This document shows, in pieces, positions 6,869-16,155 of a DNA stretch of 43,985 bases (positions are counted from its first letter, which is position 1; every line of letters starts with the position of its first letter). The notes beneath the pieces are model-generated. The model worked only from the letters and a program-made list of their open reading frames with translations, did no database searches and had not been told where the DNA came from. Where the stretch lies: NCBI GenBank assembly GCA_016288295.1, contig JAEEYV010000004.1, positions 1 through 43,985 on the forward strand, given 5' to 3'. This DNA is from Alphaproteobacteria bacterium. GTDB lineage: Bacteria > Pseudomonadota > Alphaproteobacteria > RF32 > CAG-239. Position numbers and translations under genes: made by a program.

Positions 6869-7465
6869 ATGATTTATGGCTATATACGCACTTCAACAGA
6901 TAAACAACACAATGAAAATCAGCATTTTGAAATAGAACAGTTTGCTAAAAATAATAAGTTTGTCGTTGATAAATGGATTGAGGAAACTGTTTCATCTAAA
7001 AATGATTTAGATAAACGAAAATTAGGAAAATTATTAAGAAAAGTTAGGCAAGGCGATATTATAATTGCCTGCGAGATTAGTAGATTGGGAAGAAATCTTT
7101 TGCAAATAATGTCTATACTTCACCACTGCATGAACACAGGTTGTCAGGTATGGACAATCAAGGATAATTACAAATTGGGAAATGATATTCAGTCGAAGGT
7201 TTTAGCTTTTGCTTTTGGGTTATCGGCGGAAATAGAAAGAAATTTGATTTCACAAAGAACTAAGCAAAGCTTAGACAGGTTAAAGGCTGAGGGCAAGCAC
7301 ATTGGCAGAGTTAAAGGCTCAAAAAACAAGATTACAAAATTATCTGGAAAGAAAGATTTGATATTAGAATTATTATCTCAAAACGTTAAAAAAGGGCAAA
7401 TTGCCAGAATATTAAAAGTTAATTATACAACTCTCTACAGGTTTATGAAAGAGATGTTTGAATAA
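6869..7465 (+). CDS. Serine site-specific recombinase (resolvase/invertase family)
   Basis: Small serine recombinase of 198 aa. The catalytic domain begins MIYGYIRTSTDKQ (nucleophile S9 in the RxST motif), followed by EISRLGRN and the long E helix AEIERNLISQRTKQSLDRLK. A linker with GRVKGSKNK and a C-terminal helix-turn-helix (KGQIARILKVNYTTLYRFMK) complete the invertase/resolvase plan. The ORF track starts 28 codons earlier at 6785, but AAAGGA lies 6 bp before the ATG at 6869 and the conserved domain begins there. Such enzymes invert or resolve short DNA segments between paired sites. It is transcribed away from the 168-aa/deaminase operon and ends 3 bp before the convergent rlmN stop, marking the right edge of the accessory block. 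It resembles promoter invertases more than large phage integrases. Confidence 0.85.
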   Translation: MIYGYIRTSTDKQHNENQHFEIEQFAKNNKFVVDKWIEETVSSKNDLDKRKLGKLLRKVRQGDIIIACEISRLGRNLLQIMSILHHCMNTGCQVWTIKDNYKLGNDIQSKVLAFAFGLSAEIERNLISQRTKQSLDRLKAEGKHIGRVKGSKNKITKLSGKKDLILELLSQNVKKGQIARILKVNYTTLYRFMKEMFE

Positions 7466-7468
7466 TAA

Positions 7469-8527
7469 TTATGTGTCTTTCTTGGATTTTAGCTGACCGC
7501 AGGCAGCGAGGATGTCTTGACCGCGGGCGGTGCGTATAGGAGCGGCAAAACCGTGTTTTTGCAGTTCTTCAGAAAAAGCATGAATACGATTGTTGGAACT
7601 CGGAGCAAAATTACACCCCGGCCACGGATTGAAACCTATCAGGTTAAATTTGGCATTAATGCCATATTGCTTCATCAATTTTATCAACTCAGCCACATGG
7701 GCGTAAGTGTCATTAAAGTTATTAAGCATTAGATATTCAAAAGTAATGTATCCGCCGTTGTTATCCTGATATTGGCGACAAGCTTGCATAAGTTCGGGCA
7801 AAGGATATTTTTTGTTAATCGGCATTATTTGTGAGCGCAGTTCGTCATTCGGGGCGTGCAGGCTGATTGCCAGACGAGTGCCGACCTCGGCGTCAAAGTT
7901 CGGAATATGCGGAACTATGCCTGACGTAGAAACGGTTATACGGCGTTTGGACAGTGCTATGCCCTCACCATCGGATATGATTTTAACCGCACGGCAGAGG
8001 TTATCATAGTTTTGAAAAGGCTCGCCCATGCCCATAACCACAATGTTTGAAAGCATGCGCGCTTGTTCTTTCAAATTCCATTCTTTATAAACATCGCGGG
8101 CAACCATAAACTGGGAAACAATCTCACCTGCGGTCAGGTTGCGAGTGAGTTTTTGGCTACCGGTGTGGCAAAATTTGCACCCCATGGCACAACCGACTTG
8201 GGTAGATATGCAGACGGCTCCGCGGTCTTCTTCCGGAATATAGACCATTTCAACCCGTTGCCCGTCCTTAAATTCAAGCAGCCATTTGTGGGTGCGGTCA
8301 GATGAAATTTGCTCATCAACAATCTTGGGACGAGAAAGTTCAAAATATTCCGCTAATTTTTCACGTAGAGGTTTTGAAAGGTTGGTCATTTCGGCAAAAT
8401 CAGTTTTGCCATAAAAATAAACCCATTGCCAAATTTGTTTGGCGCGAAATGAAGGTTCTCCAAGAGATTTGAAATGCTCTTGAAGTTCTTCTTTGGAAAG
8501 TCCTATGAGTTCGATTTTATCGCTCAT
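7469..8527 (-). CDS. rlmN: Dual-specificity RNA methyltransferase RlmN
   Basis: Radical-SAM enzyme that methylates C2 of A2503 in 23S rRNA and of A37 in some tRNAs. The radical cluster motif is CAMGCKFC near residues 113-120. GQDILAACGQL near the C-terminus supplies the cysteine that is transiently methylated. MGMGEPFQNYDN and ISLHAPNDELR match the family, as does the length of about 352 aa. The ORF track uses a GTG at 8536; I prefer the ATG at 8527, which overlaps the upstream IalB stop as ATGA and implies translational coupling. IalB-type genes preceding rlmN is a common alphaproteobacterial arrangement. Confidence 0.93.
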   Translation of the reverse strand: MSDKIELIGLSKEELQEHFKSLGEPSFRAKQIWQWVYFYGKTDFAEMTNLSKPLREKLAEYFELSRPKIVDEQISSDRTHKWLLEFKDGQRVEMVYIPEEDRGAVCISTQVGCAMGCKFCHTGSQKLTRNLTAGEIVSQFMVARDVYKEWNLKEQARMLSNIVVMGMGEPFQNYDNLCRAVKIISDGEGIALSKRRITVSTSGIVPHIPNFDAEVGTRLAISLHAPNDELRSQIMPINKKYPLPELMQACRQYQDNNGGYITFEYLMLNNFNDTYAHVAELIKLMKQYGINAKFNLIGFNPWPGCNFAPSSNNRIHAFSEELQKHGFAAPIRTARGQDILAACGQLKSKKDT

Positions 8528-9030
8528 CGACGGCACTTTGAACTAATTGCACGATATGCAGCAGTAAAGCCTTTAAGCGAATAAGAATCCTTGGTTAAAG
8601 TTCCTTTGCTTGAGGTCCCTTCAATCAATAAACGTTCGCCTCTTTTCATAGCATCAACCAGTTTTTTGTCGGCAGTAGCATTCATAGCCCAAGCCTTATC
8701 GCCGTCAACGAAAATATCGGTTATGGTTTCTTTGCCGATTTTTACGGTAACCGGAGCGCTGTTTTTATAGGTATAGCCAGCGACAAAGTTGACTACATCA
8801 TAAGTTTTATCAGCAGGACGGTGAGTAATTACCATATAAACATTGCCACGTTGAGTATATTTTCCTTCGGACTTTTGGGGAGAACTGGCCATGTAACAAA
8901 CAATATTTTTGCCTTCGCGAAAGAAAAATGCATCCCAATCATTATATTCGCCTATTTTTTGTGGTGCTTCAGCGTGTGCAAAAAATGCAAAAAAACAAAA
9001 GACAACGGTGATAAATCCGATTTTTTTCAT
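8524..9030 (-). CDS. Invasion-associated locus B (IalB) family periplasmic protein
   Basis: A 168-aa exported protein with a clear signal peptide (MKKIGFITVVFCFFAFFAHA, cleavage near AHA-EA). The mature part has the IalB pattern: WDAFFFREGKNIVCYMAS, YMVITHRPADKTYDVVNFVAGY, a charged DIFVDGDKAWAMNATADKKL segment and GFTAAYRAI near the end. The family is widespread in alphaproteobacteria and was named from Bartonella, where it aids red-cell entry; in most species the role is unknown and the name should not be read as evidence of virulence. AAAGGA lies 9 bp before ATG. It forms an operon with rlmN through a 4-bp overlap. Confidence 0.8.
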   Translation of the reverse strand: MKKIGFITVVFCFFAFFAHAEAPQKIGEYNDWDAFFFREGKNIVCYMASSPQKSEGKYTQRGNVYMVITHRPADKTYDVVNFVAGYTYKNSAPVTVKIGKETITDIFVDGDKAWAMNATADKKLVDAMKRGERLLIEGTSSKGTLTKDSYSLKGFTAAYRAISSKCRR

Positions 9031-9121
9031 TGTGTTTATCCTTTTTTATGGTTAGGTTTTGGTTATATAAATACAAAAAAATATTAAACATTACAACCCC
9101 GGATTTAATGACAGGTTTAAA

Positions 9122-10336
9122 ATGATTAAAGATAAGTATTTAGACATCAATAAAATAACTACTGACAGCAGAATTTTGAAAATTTTTGATATTGTGCGAA
9201 ATCACGGGGGAACTGTACGTTTTGTCGGTGGTGCGGTACGTGATGCTTTGGCTGGAAAAAGTGGCTTTGATCTTGACTTGTCAACCGATTTGTCGCCCGA
9301 TGAGTTAGCTGATGCCTGTGAAGATGCCAATGTGCGGACTATTCCTATCGGGTTAAAATACGGTACTCTCGGTGTGTTGATTAATGATACTTTACTCGAA
9401 ATAACATCATTGCGAAAAGATATAAAAACTGATGGACGTCATGCAGAAGTCGAATTTACCGACAACTGGGAAGAAGACGCCATGCGTCGTGACTTAACAA
9501 TTAATGCTATATACGCTGATGAGCAGGGAAATGTCTTTGATTACTATAATGGCATTGATGATCTTGAAAAGGGAATTGTGCGTTTTATCGGTAAACCTGA
9601 ACAAAGGATTAAGGAAGATTATTTGAGAATTATGCGATTTTTCAGATTTTACTCGTTGTTTGCAAAAACTCCAATGGATAAAAAAGCTCTTAAAGCCTGC
9701 ATCGATAACAAAGATGGATTAAAAAATGTATCAATTGAGCGAATTCGTGATGAGTTCATAAAAATCCTTTTAACTCCTAATGCGGCAAGCGTTATAGGTG
9801 TTATGCTTGAAAATGAAATTTTAGGCAATTGGCTCGGAAAATCAGAGTATTTGGATAACCTGGATTTTTTAAGCAAGTTGGAAAAATCAAGTAATATTTT
9901 GCCAAATGCAATGAGGAGACTTTTTGTACTGTATTTTCCCAATAAAACGTTAGCTGAAAATATCGCAATGAGGTTACATTTGACAAAGAGGCAAAAAGAA
10001 ATGTTAATTGCCTGGTCAAATGATAAAATTGGAATTGAAAATATACTTGAGCCAAAATTGCGTAAAAAAGTGATTTTTACATATGGTAAAGAGTTTTGTC
10101 TTGATAAATTGTTGATAGAAGCTTCTAAACAACAGATTGTTCCGGAACATTTGGTGGATATGAAAGAAAGTATCTATAATGAAATAGTACCTATTTTTCC
10201 TGTTAGTGGCAAAGATATTATCAAAGCCGGAAAAACTGAAAATTCTCTGATTGGTGCAACCCTTGACAGACTGAAACAAGAGTGGATTGACAGTGGTTTC
10301 AGCCTATCAAGAGATGAATTGTTAAAGCAGATTTAG
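9122..10336 (+). CDS. cca: CCA tRNA nucleotidyltransferase
   Basis: Class II nucleotidyltransferase that adds or repairs the 3' CCA of tRNAs. The N-terminal palm has RFVGGAVRDALAG (residues 33-45) and the metal-binding pair in GFDLDLST (D50, D52). RRDLTINAIY (122-131) and IKEDYLRIMRFFRFY mark the base-recognition region, and a helical C-terminal body follows, for 404 aa in total. Its length and IERIRDEF segment fit the alphaproteobacterial CCA enzyme rather than poly(A) polymerase. It is divergent from IalB across 91 bp. The start ATG follows AGGTTTAAA, a modest ribosome site. The only tRNA in this window already encodes CCA, so here the enzyme would act mainly in repair. Confidence 0.9.
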   Translation: MIKDKYLDINKITTDSRILKIFDIVRNHGGTVRFVGGAVRDALAGKSGFDLDLSTDLSPDELADACEDANVRTIPIGLKYGTLGVLINDTLLEITSLRKDIKTDGRHAEVEFTDNWEEDAMRRDLTINAIYADEQGNVFDYYNGIDDLEKGIVRFIGKPEQRIKEDYLRIMRFFRFYSLFAKTPMDKKALKACIDNKDGLKNVSIERIRDEFIKILLTPNAASVIGVMLENEILGNWLGKSEYLDNLDFLSKLEKSSNILPNAMRRLFVLYFPNKTLAENIAMRLHLTKRQKEMLIAWSNDKIGIENILEPKLRKKVIFTYGKEFCLDKLLIEASKQQIVPEHLVDMKESIYNEIVPIFPVSGKDIIKAGKTENSLIGATLDRLKQEWIDSGFSLSRDELLKQI

Positions 10337-10418
10337 CAGTAAAATCTCCTGATATTTTCTATATGATTGAGGCAGAGGTGGTGCTTTTTAATCATGCTTT
10401 TAATATTTTCTGGTGTTC

Positions 10419-10447
10419 TTGACTAGTAATCGAGAATATGTTATCCT
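10419..10447 (+). promoter_or_regulatory. Promoter of the 10533 gene
   Basis: TTGACT (10419-10424), a 17-bp spacer and TATCCT (10442-10447), leaving a leader of about 80 nt before the ATG at 10533. Confidence 0.6.
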
Positions 10448-10532
10448 GTATGTAGGTTGACTATTTTCATGTTATAAGAATTCACATGGTGGTTGGCGTA
10501 CAGTTTGTTTATTTTTGCTATGGGGGGAAAAT

Positions 10533-11411
10533 ATGGGTAAAACGACTGTTCTGGAAAAGATCCGTCAAAAGCTTCATACTAAGGCTGCCGCAGTATTTGC
10601 AACGACAGCAATTGTGGCTGGTAGCTGTGGAGGAATTAAGAATCATAATGATAAAGCGGAGCAACAAAAAATTGAAAATCGTCAGAGCATGAAACAAGGT
10701 TGGAAGGCATTGTATTCGAAGGCTGATATGTTTATGTCTGACGAGGAAAAAGGGATATATATGGCGGTATATACCATCCCGGAAGATTTACAAAAAGATT
10801 TGGCGGTTGAATATGATTATATGACCCAAACGCGTACCAATATTGAAACAAGATTGAGACATCTTGATGAAGTTGAAAAAAACGCATCAAGATTATCCGA
10901 TTTGGGATATAAAACTGGAATTAATGTTAAGGATAGTAAAGAATATAAAGTATTATCTGAGATTATAAAAGAGATGCCCACTCCACCTGAGATTGTTATG
11001 GTGTTGGCTAAGAATGGAAATGCTGTAAACAAGATTGATTTATACGGGCGTGATGATATTAATTTCTACGATACTAAAGGAACGGTTTTTCATTGTGGCA
11101 CTACCATTGAAGGGTATAAATCTTGCGAAGGTCTAGGTTTTTGTAGCGCTAAGTTTTGTATGGGAATGCTAAGTCACGCAGAAATAAGCGGGGAAGCAGA
11201 ATCAGCTACATCGTTGGCACAGAATCAAGTTAAATTAATGCGAGAAACAATGCTGAATGTGGAAAAAAAATTACACGATGCTGGTCTGGATGAGTATCTT
11301 GGTAAAAAGAATGAAAATATGAAAGTAGAACGACGCCAAGTTAATTTATATGATAAAACGAACAAAAGTTCTATGGACAAAAAGGAAATAATGCGTATCG
11401 TTTGTAAATAA
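10533..11411 (+). CDS. Probable lipoprotein of unknown function
   Basis: Not recognised. The likely start is the ATG at 10533, 5 bp after a GGGGGG Shine-Dalgarno run, giving 292 aa; the ORF track begins six codons earlier. The N-terminus has a basic stretch (EKIRQKLHTK), a hydrophobic core (AAAVFATTAIVAGSC) and a possible lipobox around Cys32, suggesting export and lipid attachment. The remainder is helical and charged. A small cysteine cluster, FHCGTTIEGYKSCEGLGFC then SAKFC, sits in the middle and could form disulfides in the periplasm. No enzyme motif is visible. It is monocistronic, with its own promoter, and converges with the Lon-family gene. Codon use looks like its neighbours, so transfer is not obvious. 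Confidence 0.65.
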   Translation: MGKTTVLEKIRQKLHTKAAAVFATTAIVAGSCGGIKNHNDKAEQQKIENRQSMKQGWKALYSKADMFMSDEEKGIYMAVYTIPEDLQKDLAVEYDYMTQTRTNIETRLRHLDEVEKNASRLSDLGYKTGINVKDSKEYKVLSEIIKEMPTPPEIVMVLAKNGNAVNKIDLYGRDDINFYDTKGTVFHCGTTIEGYKSCEGLGFCSAKFCMGMLSHAEISGEAESATSLAQNQVKLMRETMLNVEKKLHDAGLDEYLGKKNENMKVERRQVNLYDKTNKSSMDKKEIMRIVCK

Positions 11412-11487
11412 CGTTTGTAGTATATAGAAAAGCAAAGTTGTCAAACCTTGATTTTCGTCATATAATGTTGTTTTTGTTGCAACAGAT

Positions 11488-13926
11488 TTAGCAAACAATG
11501 TGGCCAAATGTTTCTTTAGCATATTGAGCGTGTAATTCATAGAACTTATCCAAAGCACGCTTGACTTGCCAGTTGATACTGCCTTTAGGAAACTCGCCTT
11601 TAGCATTAGGCTTGCCGGCTTTGATGCCAGTAAGGATTTCAATGCCGTCGTCAACATTATCAATGGCATAAATGTGGAATTTGCCCTCATTTACGGCCTC
11701 AATTACGTCTTCACGCAACATTAAATTACCAATGTTGGTTCGCGGAATGATTACACCTTGATCACCAGTTAAACCGCGATGTTTGCAGACATCAAAAAAG
11801 CCTTCAATTTTTTCATTAACGCCACCGATTGGCTGAATGTCACCAAATTGATTGATAGAACCGGTTACGGCGATATTCTGCTTGATTGGAATGTTAGCAA
11901 TTGCCGACAGCAGACAGTAGTATTCTGTTGATGATGCGCTGTCACCGTCAACCCCACCGTATGATTGTTCAAAAACAATTGAAGCAGAAAGAGATAGTGG
12001 TGAATTTTTAGCGAATCGATTGGCTATAAGCGATTGTAAAATTAGCACGCCTTTGGTATGAATCGGACCGCTCATATTGGTTTCGCGTTCAATGTTAACA
12101 AATTCTCCGTTACCAATCCGGGCTTGAGCCGTAATACGGGCCGGTTTGCCAAATGAAAAACGTGAAAAATTATAAACAACTAGGCCATTAATTTGCCCTA
12201 CTTTGGAACCTTGGGTATCCATTAATATGGTGCCATCATCAATTTGCTCAAGCATAGATTGTTTGATACGGTCACTACGATAGATTTGGGCATCAATTGC
12301 CATATCAATATGTTTTTTGCCGATTTGTTTTGAGTTAGATTCCCGCGCCCAATAATCTGCCTCACGTAGCAAGTCGCCAATTGAGGCGATATGAGCGGTT
12401 AATTTTTTGGCATCATCTGCAAGACGCGATGAATGTTCAATTACGCGAGCAACCGCTTGCTTATTAAGGCTACGCAGTTTCTTTTTGTTGGAAAGAGAGC
12501 CTATCAGTTTGGCATATTCAATCTCGTTTTTGTCGTTGCGATCCATGATGGTACCAAAATCAGCTTCAACTTTGAAAAAGTCAGAAAAATCAGGATCACG
12601 TTCAGACAACAAATCATAAAGTTCTTCATCTCCGGTCAAGATAACCTTGACGTCTAAAGGTATCGGCTCCGGATCAAGAGAAATAGTGGTAAAGCTAGTT
12701 TCATCACCAGGGGATTCTATTTTAATATTTTTTGAGGCAAGAGCTCGTTTGAGCGAATCCCACGCAAATGGTTGCAAAAGGAGCTTGCGGGCATCAATTA
12801 ATAAAAATCCGCCGTTAGCATGATGTAAAGCTCCGGCTTTAATCAATGTAAAGTCGGTAAGCAAAGCTCCGTACTGTTGAATACGTTCAACTCGCCCAAC
12901 CAAATTACCTTGTGTCGGATGATCAAGATGAACTATCGGGGCTCCTGAGTTGGGTTCGTTTTTAACAATCACATTAACCTTGAACTTGGCAAACTTATCT
13001 TCTTCCTGACGGTTCATTTTTGACAGCAATGCGCTTAAAGCATCTTCTTCGGCTGAAGAAGTATTATTCTCGCTTTCGGCGGGCAGAAAATCGTCAATAT
13101 TTGAGATAATATGAGTTTGGATATTTTTAAGAAAATCGTTGATTTCACGATGACCTTTATATTTTTGGCGCAAGGTATCAATCGGATTTTTAACAGCTAT
13201 TTTAATGAATTTTTCACGCAATAAATTATGTTCACGACGTTGCTTATCCTCCCATTCGGGTAAATCTTTAGCAATTTTTTCGATTTCTTCCTGCATTAAA
13301 TTGAGGTCTTCAAGCAATTGTTTTTTTTCTGCTTCCGGCAAACTATCAAATACTTCAGGACTCAAAACTTCACCGTTTTTAACCGGAGCGACAACAAGAC
13401 CTACCTGCATATGCAACAACGATACATTTTTACCCTTGGCTTTTTTTTGCAAAATACGCAGATACTCGTCTTTTTTATGTTTATATTTTTCTTGAATGAT
13501 ACTGACACCGGCTTTGTATTCGTCGCTTTCAAGAACAGCCGGAATAGCTACGCTGAAGTCATCAATAAGTTTATCAATATCCTTGGCAAATTCACAAGCC
13601 TGACCGGCAGGAAAACTGATACTATGAGGTTTATACGGTTCATCAAAGTTATAAACATAAGCCCAATCACATGGAGTGGGACGTTTTTTTGATTCTTCTT
13701 CAAGAATGCGTTTAACTAAACTGGTTTTTCCGGTACCTTCAGGACCAAGGCAAAAAAGGTTATACCCTTTAGACTTAATATTAATACCAAGTTCAACCGC
13801 ACTGATTGCTCTATCCTGCCCCAGTGCCGACATCCTTTCCGCAAGTTCGGCCGTGGTTGTAAAGTCGAATTTTTGAGGATTACATGTAGTATATAGTTGT
13901 TTTGATTTTAACTTAGAAATGCTCAT
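11488..13926 (-). CDS. Lon-family ATP-dependent protease (AAA_32/YcbZ type)
   Basis: An 812-aa AAA+ protease. The Walker A is GPEGTGKTS (residues 61-69). A long coiled region (about 170-290) is inserted in the ATPase, and GALHHANGGFLLIDARKLL is the Walker B-like segment typical of the YcbZ/LonB-like branch. The C-terminal proteolytic domain has the Lon Ser-Lys dyad: S663 in GDSASS and K706 in NEKIEGF, 43 residues apart as in classical Lon (S679/K722). Unlike LonA there is no N-terminal substrate domain. The start follows AGG at 8-10 bp. The protein probably degrades unfolded or regulatory proteins; exact substrates are not predictable. It is convergent with the lipoprotein gene, 76 bp apart. 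Confidence 0.88.
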   Translation of the reverse strand: MSISKLKSKQLYTTCNPQKFDFTTTAELAERMSALGQDRAISAVELGINIKSKGYNLFCLGPEGTGKTSLVKRILEEESKKRPTPCDWAYVYNFDEPYKPHSISFPAGQACEFAKDIDKLIDDFSVAIPAVLESDEYKAGVSIIQEKYKHKKDEYLRILQKKAKGKNVSLLHMQVGLVVAPVKNGEVLSPEVFDSLPEAEKKQLLEDLNLMQEEIEKIAKDLPEWEDKQRREHNLLREKFIKIAVKNPIDTLRQKYKGHREINDFLKNIQTHIISNIDDFLPAESENNTSSAEEDALSALLSKMNRQEEDKFAKFKVNVIVKNEPNSGAPIVHLDHPTQGNLVGRVERIQQYGALLTDFTLIKAGALHHANGGFLLIDARKLLLQPFAWDSLKRALASKNIKIESPGDETSFTTISLDPEPIPLDVKVILTGDEELYDLLSERDPDFSDFFKVEADFGTIMDRNDKNEIEYAKLIGSLSNKKKLRSLNKQAVARVIEHSSRLADDAKKLTAHIASIGDLLREADYWARESNSKQIGKKHIDMAIDAQIYRSDRIKQSMLEQIDDGTILMDTQGSKVGQINGLVVYNFSRFSFGKPARITAQARIGNGEFVNIERETNMSGPIHTKGVLILQSLIANRFAKNSPLSLSASIVFEQSYGGVDGDSASSTEYYCLLSAIANIPIKQNIAVTGSINQFGDIQPIGGVNEKIEGFFDVCKHRGLTGDQGVIIPRTNIGNLMLREDVIEAVNEGKFHIYAIDNVDDGIEILTGIKAGKPNAKGEFPKGSINWQVKRALDKFYELHAQYAKETFGHIVC

Positions 13927-13981
13927 TTTTACCTAAATCCTTAAACAAAATCATTTTGCTTAAGGTATATAGCAATAAAAG

Positions 13982-14860
13982 CTAAAATCTGGTAAACAAT
14001 GAAAAAGAATTTAAATAAGGAAGCATTATTTTTCCCGAAATTTTGCTTTTTTCATATGCTAAAATGTAATGCTTTTGTGGGATGAAAATGTTACGAACAT
14101 TGTCACACAAGCCGTTTTTTACAACCAGATTATGTTTGGAAATAAATTTACTGAGTGGCCGAGACCAGGCGACTGTATTGAAGTTTCCAAAAACAACTAC
14201 AGGATCGTCTTGTTCGGCAACAAATGATGAAAGAGCATTAAGAGCCTGTTCAATTTGCAAAATATTGAGATGAGAAAAATCAACTGCAACAAAGGTGGTT
14301 GGCGATGAATCTGTTTGGATTTTAACAAAACTGGCAAAAACCTTAGTACCCAAATTGATACGCCCAGAAAATATAGCATCAGTTCTTGAAAGCATAAAAC
14401 CACCGCTCATATCCGGTGAATGTAAAAAATTATATTGTTCGGGAATTGCTTCCTGGGCAGAGAAATATGGTGCGTCAACTTTAGAAACAGCAATAATGTC
14501 AGGCATCTGTTGAGAAATGACATCAAACAGATGTGATGTATCCGTAACTTTGGAAACAAACAAAACTTTTGTTGAAGAGGGCTGCTGTTGATTGTAAAAA
14601 TCGGTCACTGAAGAAACAGCAAAAAAATTGATACTCAATAAAAGAAACGAAAATATCATATAAAGATAAAAACGCCGAAACAGGGTATAAATAAAAATGA
14701 GTGATAGCAACAAGAGTATTTGCCAACGATACTCATTAAATGCCTGCAAAAAAATATTTTTGCCAAATGATGCAAAAGTTATTATGGCTGAAAAGATTAT
14801 AACAATTTTTAAAAAGGTATTAATATGAGCCTGATGCTTTTTGTTTGCTAAATATCCCAT
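13982..14860 (-). CDS. Membrane protein with a degenerate endonuclease/exonuclease/phosphatase domain
   Basis: 292 aa. Two or three membrane helices occupy residues 17-82, followed by an EEP-like fold (about 97-270). Expected EEP landmarks are present but altered: PVVVFGNFNTVAWS stands where GDFN..pwS is usual (catalytic Asp replaced by Asn), and KHYILAYEK stands where the terminal HIDYI(F) motif is expected. The early Asn/Glu metal ligands are not clear either. The layout matches membrane-anchored EEP proteins, but catalysis looks doubtful. It is divergent from the TPR membrane protein (90 bp between starts) and 55 bp downstream of the Lon-family gene, with which it may be co-transcribed. 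Confidence 0.65.
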   Translation of the reverse strand: MGYLANKKHQAHINTFLKIVIIFSAIITFASFGKNIFLQAFNEYRWQILLLLSLIFIYTLFRRFYLYMIFSFLLLSINFFAVSSVTDFYNQQQPSSTKVLFVSKVTDTSHLFDVISQQMPDIIAVSKVDAPYFSAQEAIPEQYNFLHSPDMSGGFMLSRTDAIFSGRINLGTKVFASFVKIQTDSSPTTFVAVDFSHLNILQIEQALNALSSFVAEQDDPVVVFGNFNTVAWSRPLSKFISKHNLVVKNGLCDNVRNIFIPQKHYILAYEKSKISGKIMLPYLNSFSLFTRF

Positions 14861-14949
14861 GAGCGCGTATCTTCTTTATTGTTTTTTAATAAGTAATATA
14901 TTAATTTATACTTTGAAAAAAGCTTTTTGTAAACAACCACGGGCAATCA

Positions 14950-16155
14950 ATGAATAATATTTTTGATTTTTCGAAAATTGTACTTTTTTATGCTGAAAGA
15001 GCATACCTGCAGGTGATTGATTATATATCATCTTTGCCTGACAGTAAATTTTGGGCTATTTTATTGTTTTTGCTTGTAATATTTTTATTCTTTGTTTTGA
15101 TTTTCGTGCGGTATATCAAATCAACCTTAGATGCTGCAAAAAGTAAACGCAGAAGAGAAAAAATAATAATGCGCGGCGTAGATACCCGTCTTGATCGTAA
15201 AATTATCGAATCAAACGATGAAGAGAACGTTGCTCCTGACAACAGAAAAAAAATGTCAGAAATGGATTTTGATTGGAATAAAAATACAAAATTTTCTGAT
15301 GTGGATTTTAAGGTGGCTGATGTTTTTCAATATCGTCTTAAACCCCAAAAATTAAAAAATCTGTTAGGGTTGATTGTTGACCTGTTGGAAAGAGGGGTTG
15401 ACGAACCTAAAATTGCTCAAACAGTAATGTATAAAAACCAACACCTTAATAGCGAAGATGATATAATTCAGACTATTACAGCGATAAAATTTTTTATTTA
15501 TTTGTGCTTGAATGGACGATTCAAAAAAATTGATACCGAAAAAATGTTACCTCAGGAAAATGCCGCAATATTCCATATTGCAAAGGGTGATTGCTCTTTG
15601 GCTTTGGTATTATTGGAAGCCTTAATTGACAATAATATTGCTAAAATAAAGAATATGCCCATTGGCGAAGAAAAAGAGCGTAAATGGTGTGAAACATCTA
15701 ATTGTGCTACAATATTCGGAACTTTGGCAGCTTTTGAAAATAAAGAATTGGCTACAGCAGCCTTCGAATTGTCAATCGAACTTAATCCTCGTAATATAAC
15801 AGCATGGGGACGAATCGGAGATATGTATACACAAACAGAACATTATGAAAAAGCTGTGTGGGCGTATTCTAATGTAATAAATTTGGCCGATGAGGGGGTC
15901 TATACCCAGCAAATTGCTAATGCGAATAAGATGCTCGCTTCTTTGTACAGCGAAAAAGGACACGGCAAAGAGGCCGACGAATTAGAACGTAAAAGCCAAC
16001 AGTTTTATGATAATATGGGTATTAACGAACCGCTTACAGAAAGAGAAACAAAAATAGTCTATATTATAGAATCCAAAGAGAATGAAAATATGGAAAATAT
16101 TGTAGACAACTTGTTTAATAAAAACAGAACGCATCAAACCGGAGGGTATGTATAA
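14950..16155 (+). CDS. Inner-membrane protein with C-terminal TPR repeats
   Basis: 401 aa. A single membrane helix (about residues 36-58, FWAILLFLLVIFLFFVLIFV) anchors a cytoplasmic region that begins with a basic stretch (KSKRRREK). A central helical domain (about 120-250) is unrecognised. Residues 255-345 show TPR-like helix pairs, for example AAFELSIELNPRNITAWGRI followed by GDMYTQTEHYEKAVWAYSNV. This resembles a scaffold or adaptor rather than an enzyme. The start ATG follows a weak site. Its stop codon abuts the stop of the charged gene on the other strand with no intervening base, and there is no terminator between them. Confidence 0.65.
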   Translation: MNNIFDFSKIVLFYAERAYLQVIDYISSLPDSKFWAILLFLLVIFLFFVLIFVRYIKSTLDAAKSKRRREKIIMRGVDTRLDRKIIESNDEENVAPDNRKKMSEMDFDWNKNTKFSDVDFKVADVFQYRLKPQKLKNLLGLIVDLLERGVDEPKIAQTVMYKNQHLNSEDDIIQTITAIKFFIYLCLNGRFKKIDTEKMLPQENAAIFHIAKGDCSLALVLLEALIDNNIAKIKNMPIGEEKERKWCETSNCATIFGTLAAFENKELATAAFELSIELNPRNITAWGRIGDMYTQTEHYEKAVWAYSNVINLADEGVYTQQIANANKMLASLYSEKGHGKEADELERKSQQFYDNMGINEPLTERETKIVYIIESKENENMENIVDNLFNKNRTHQTGGYV

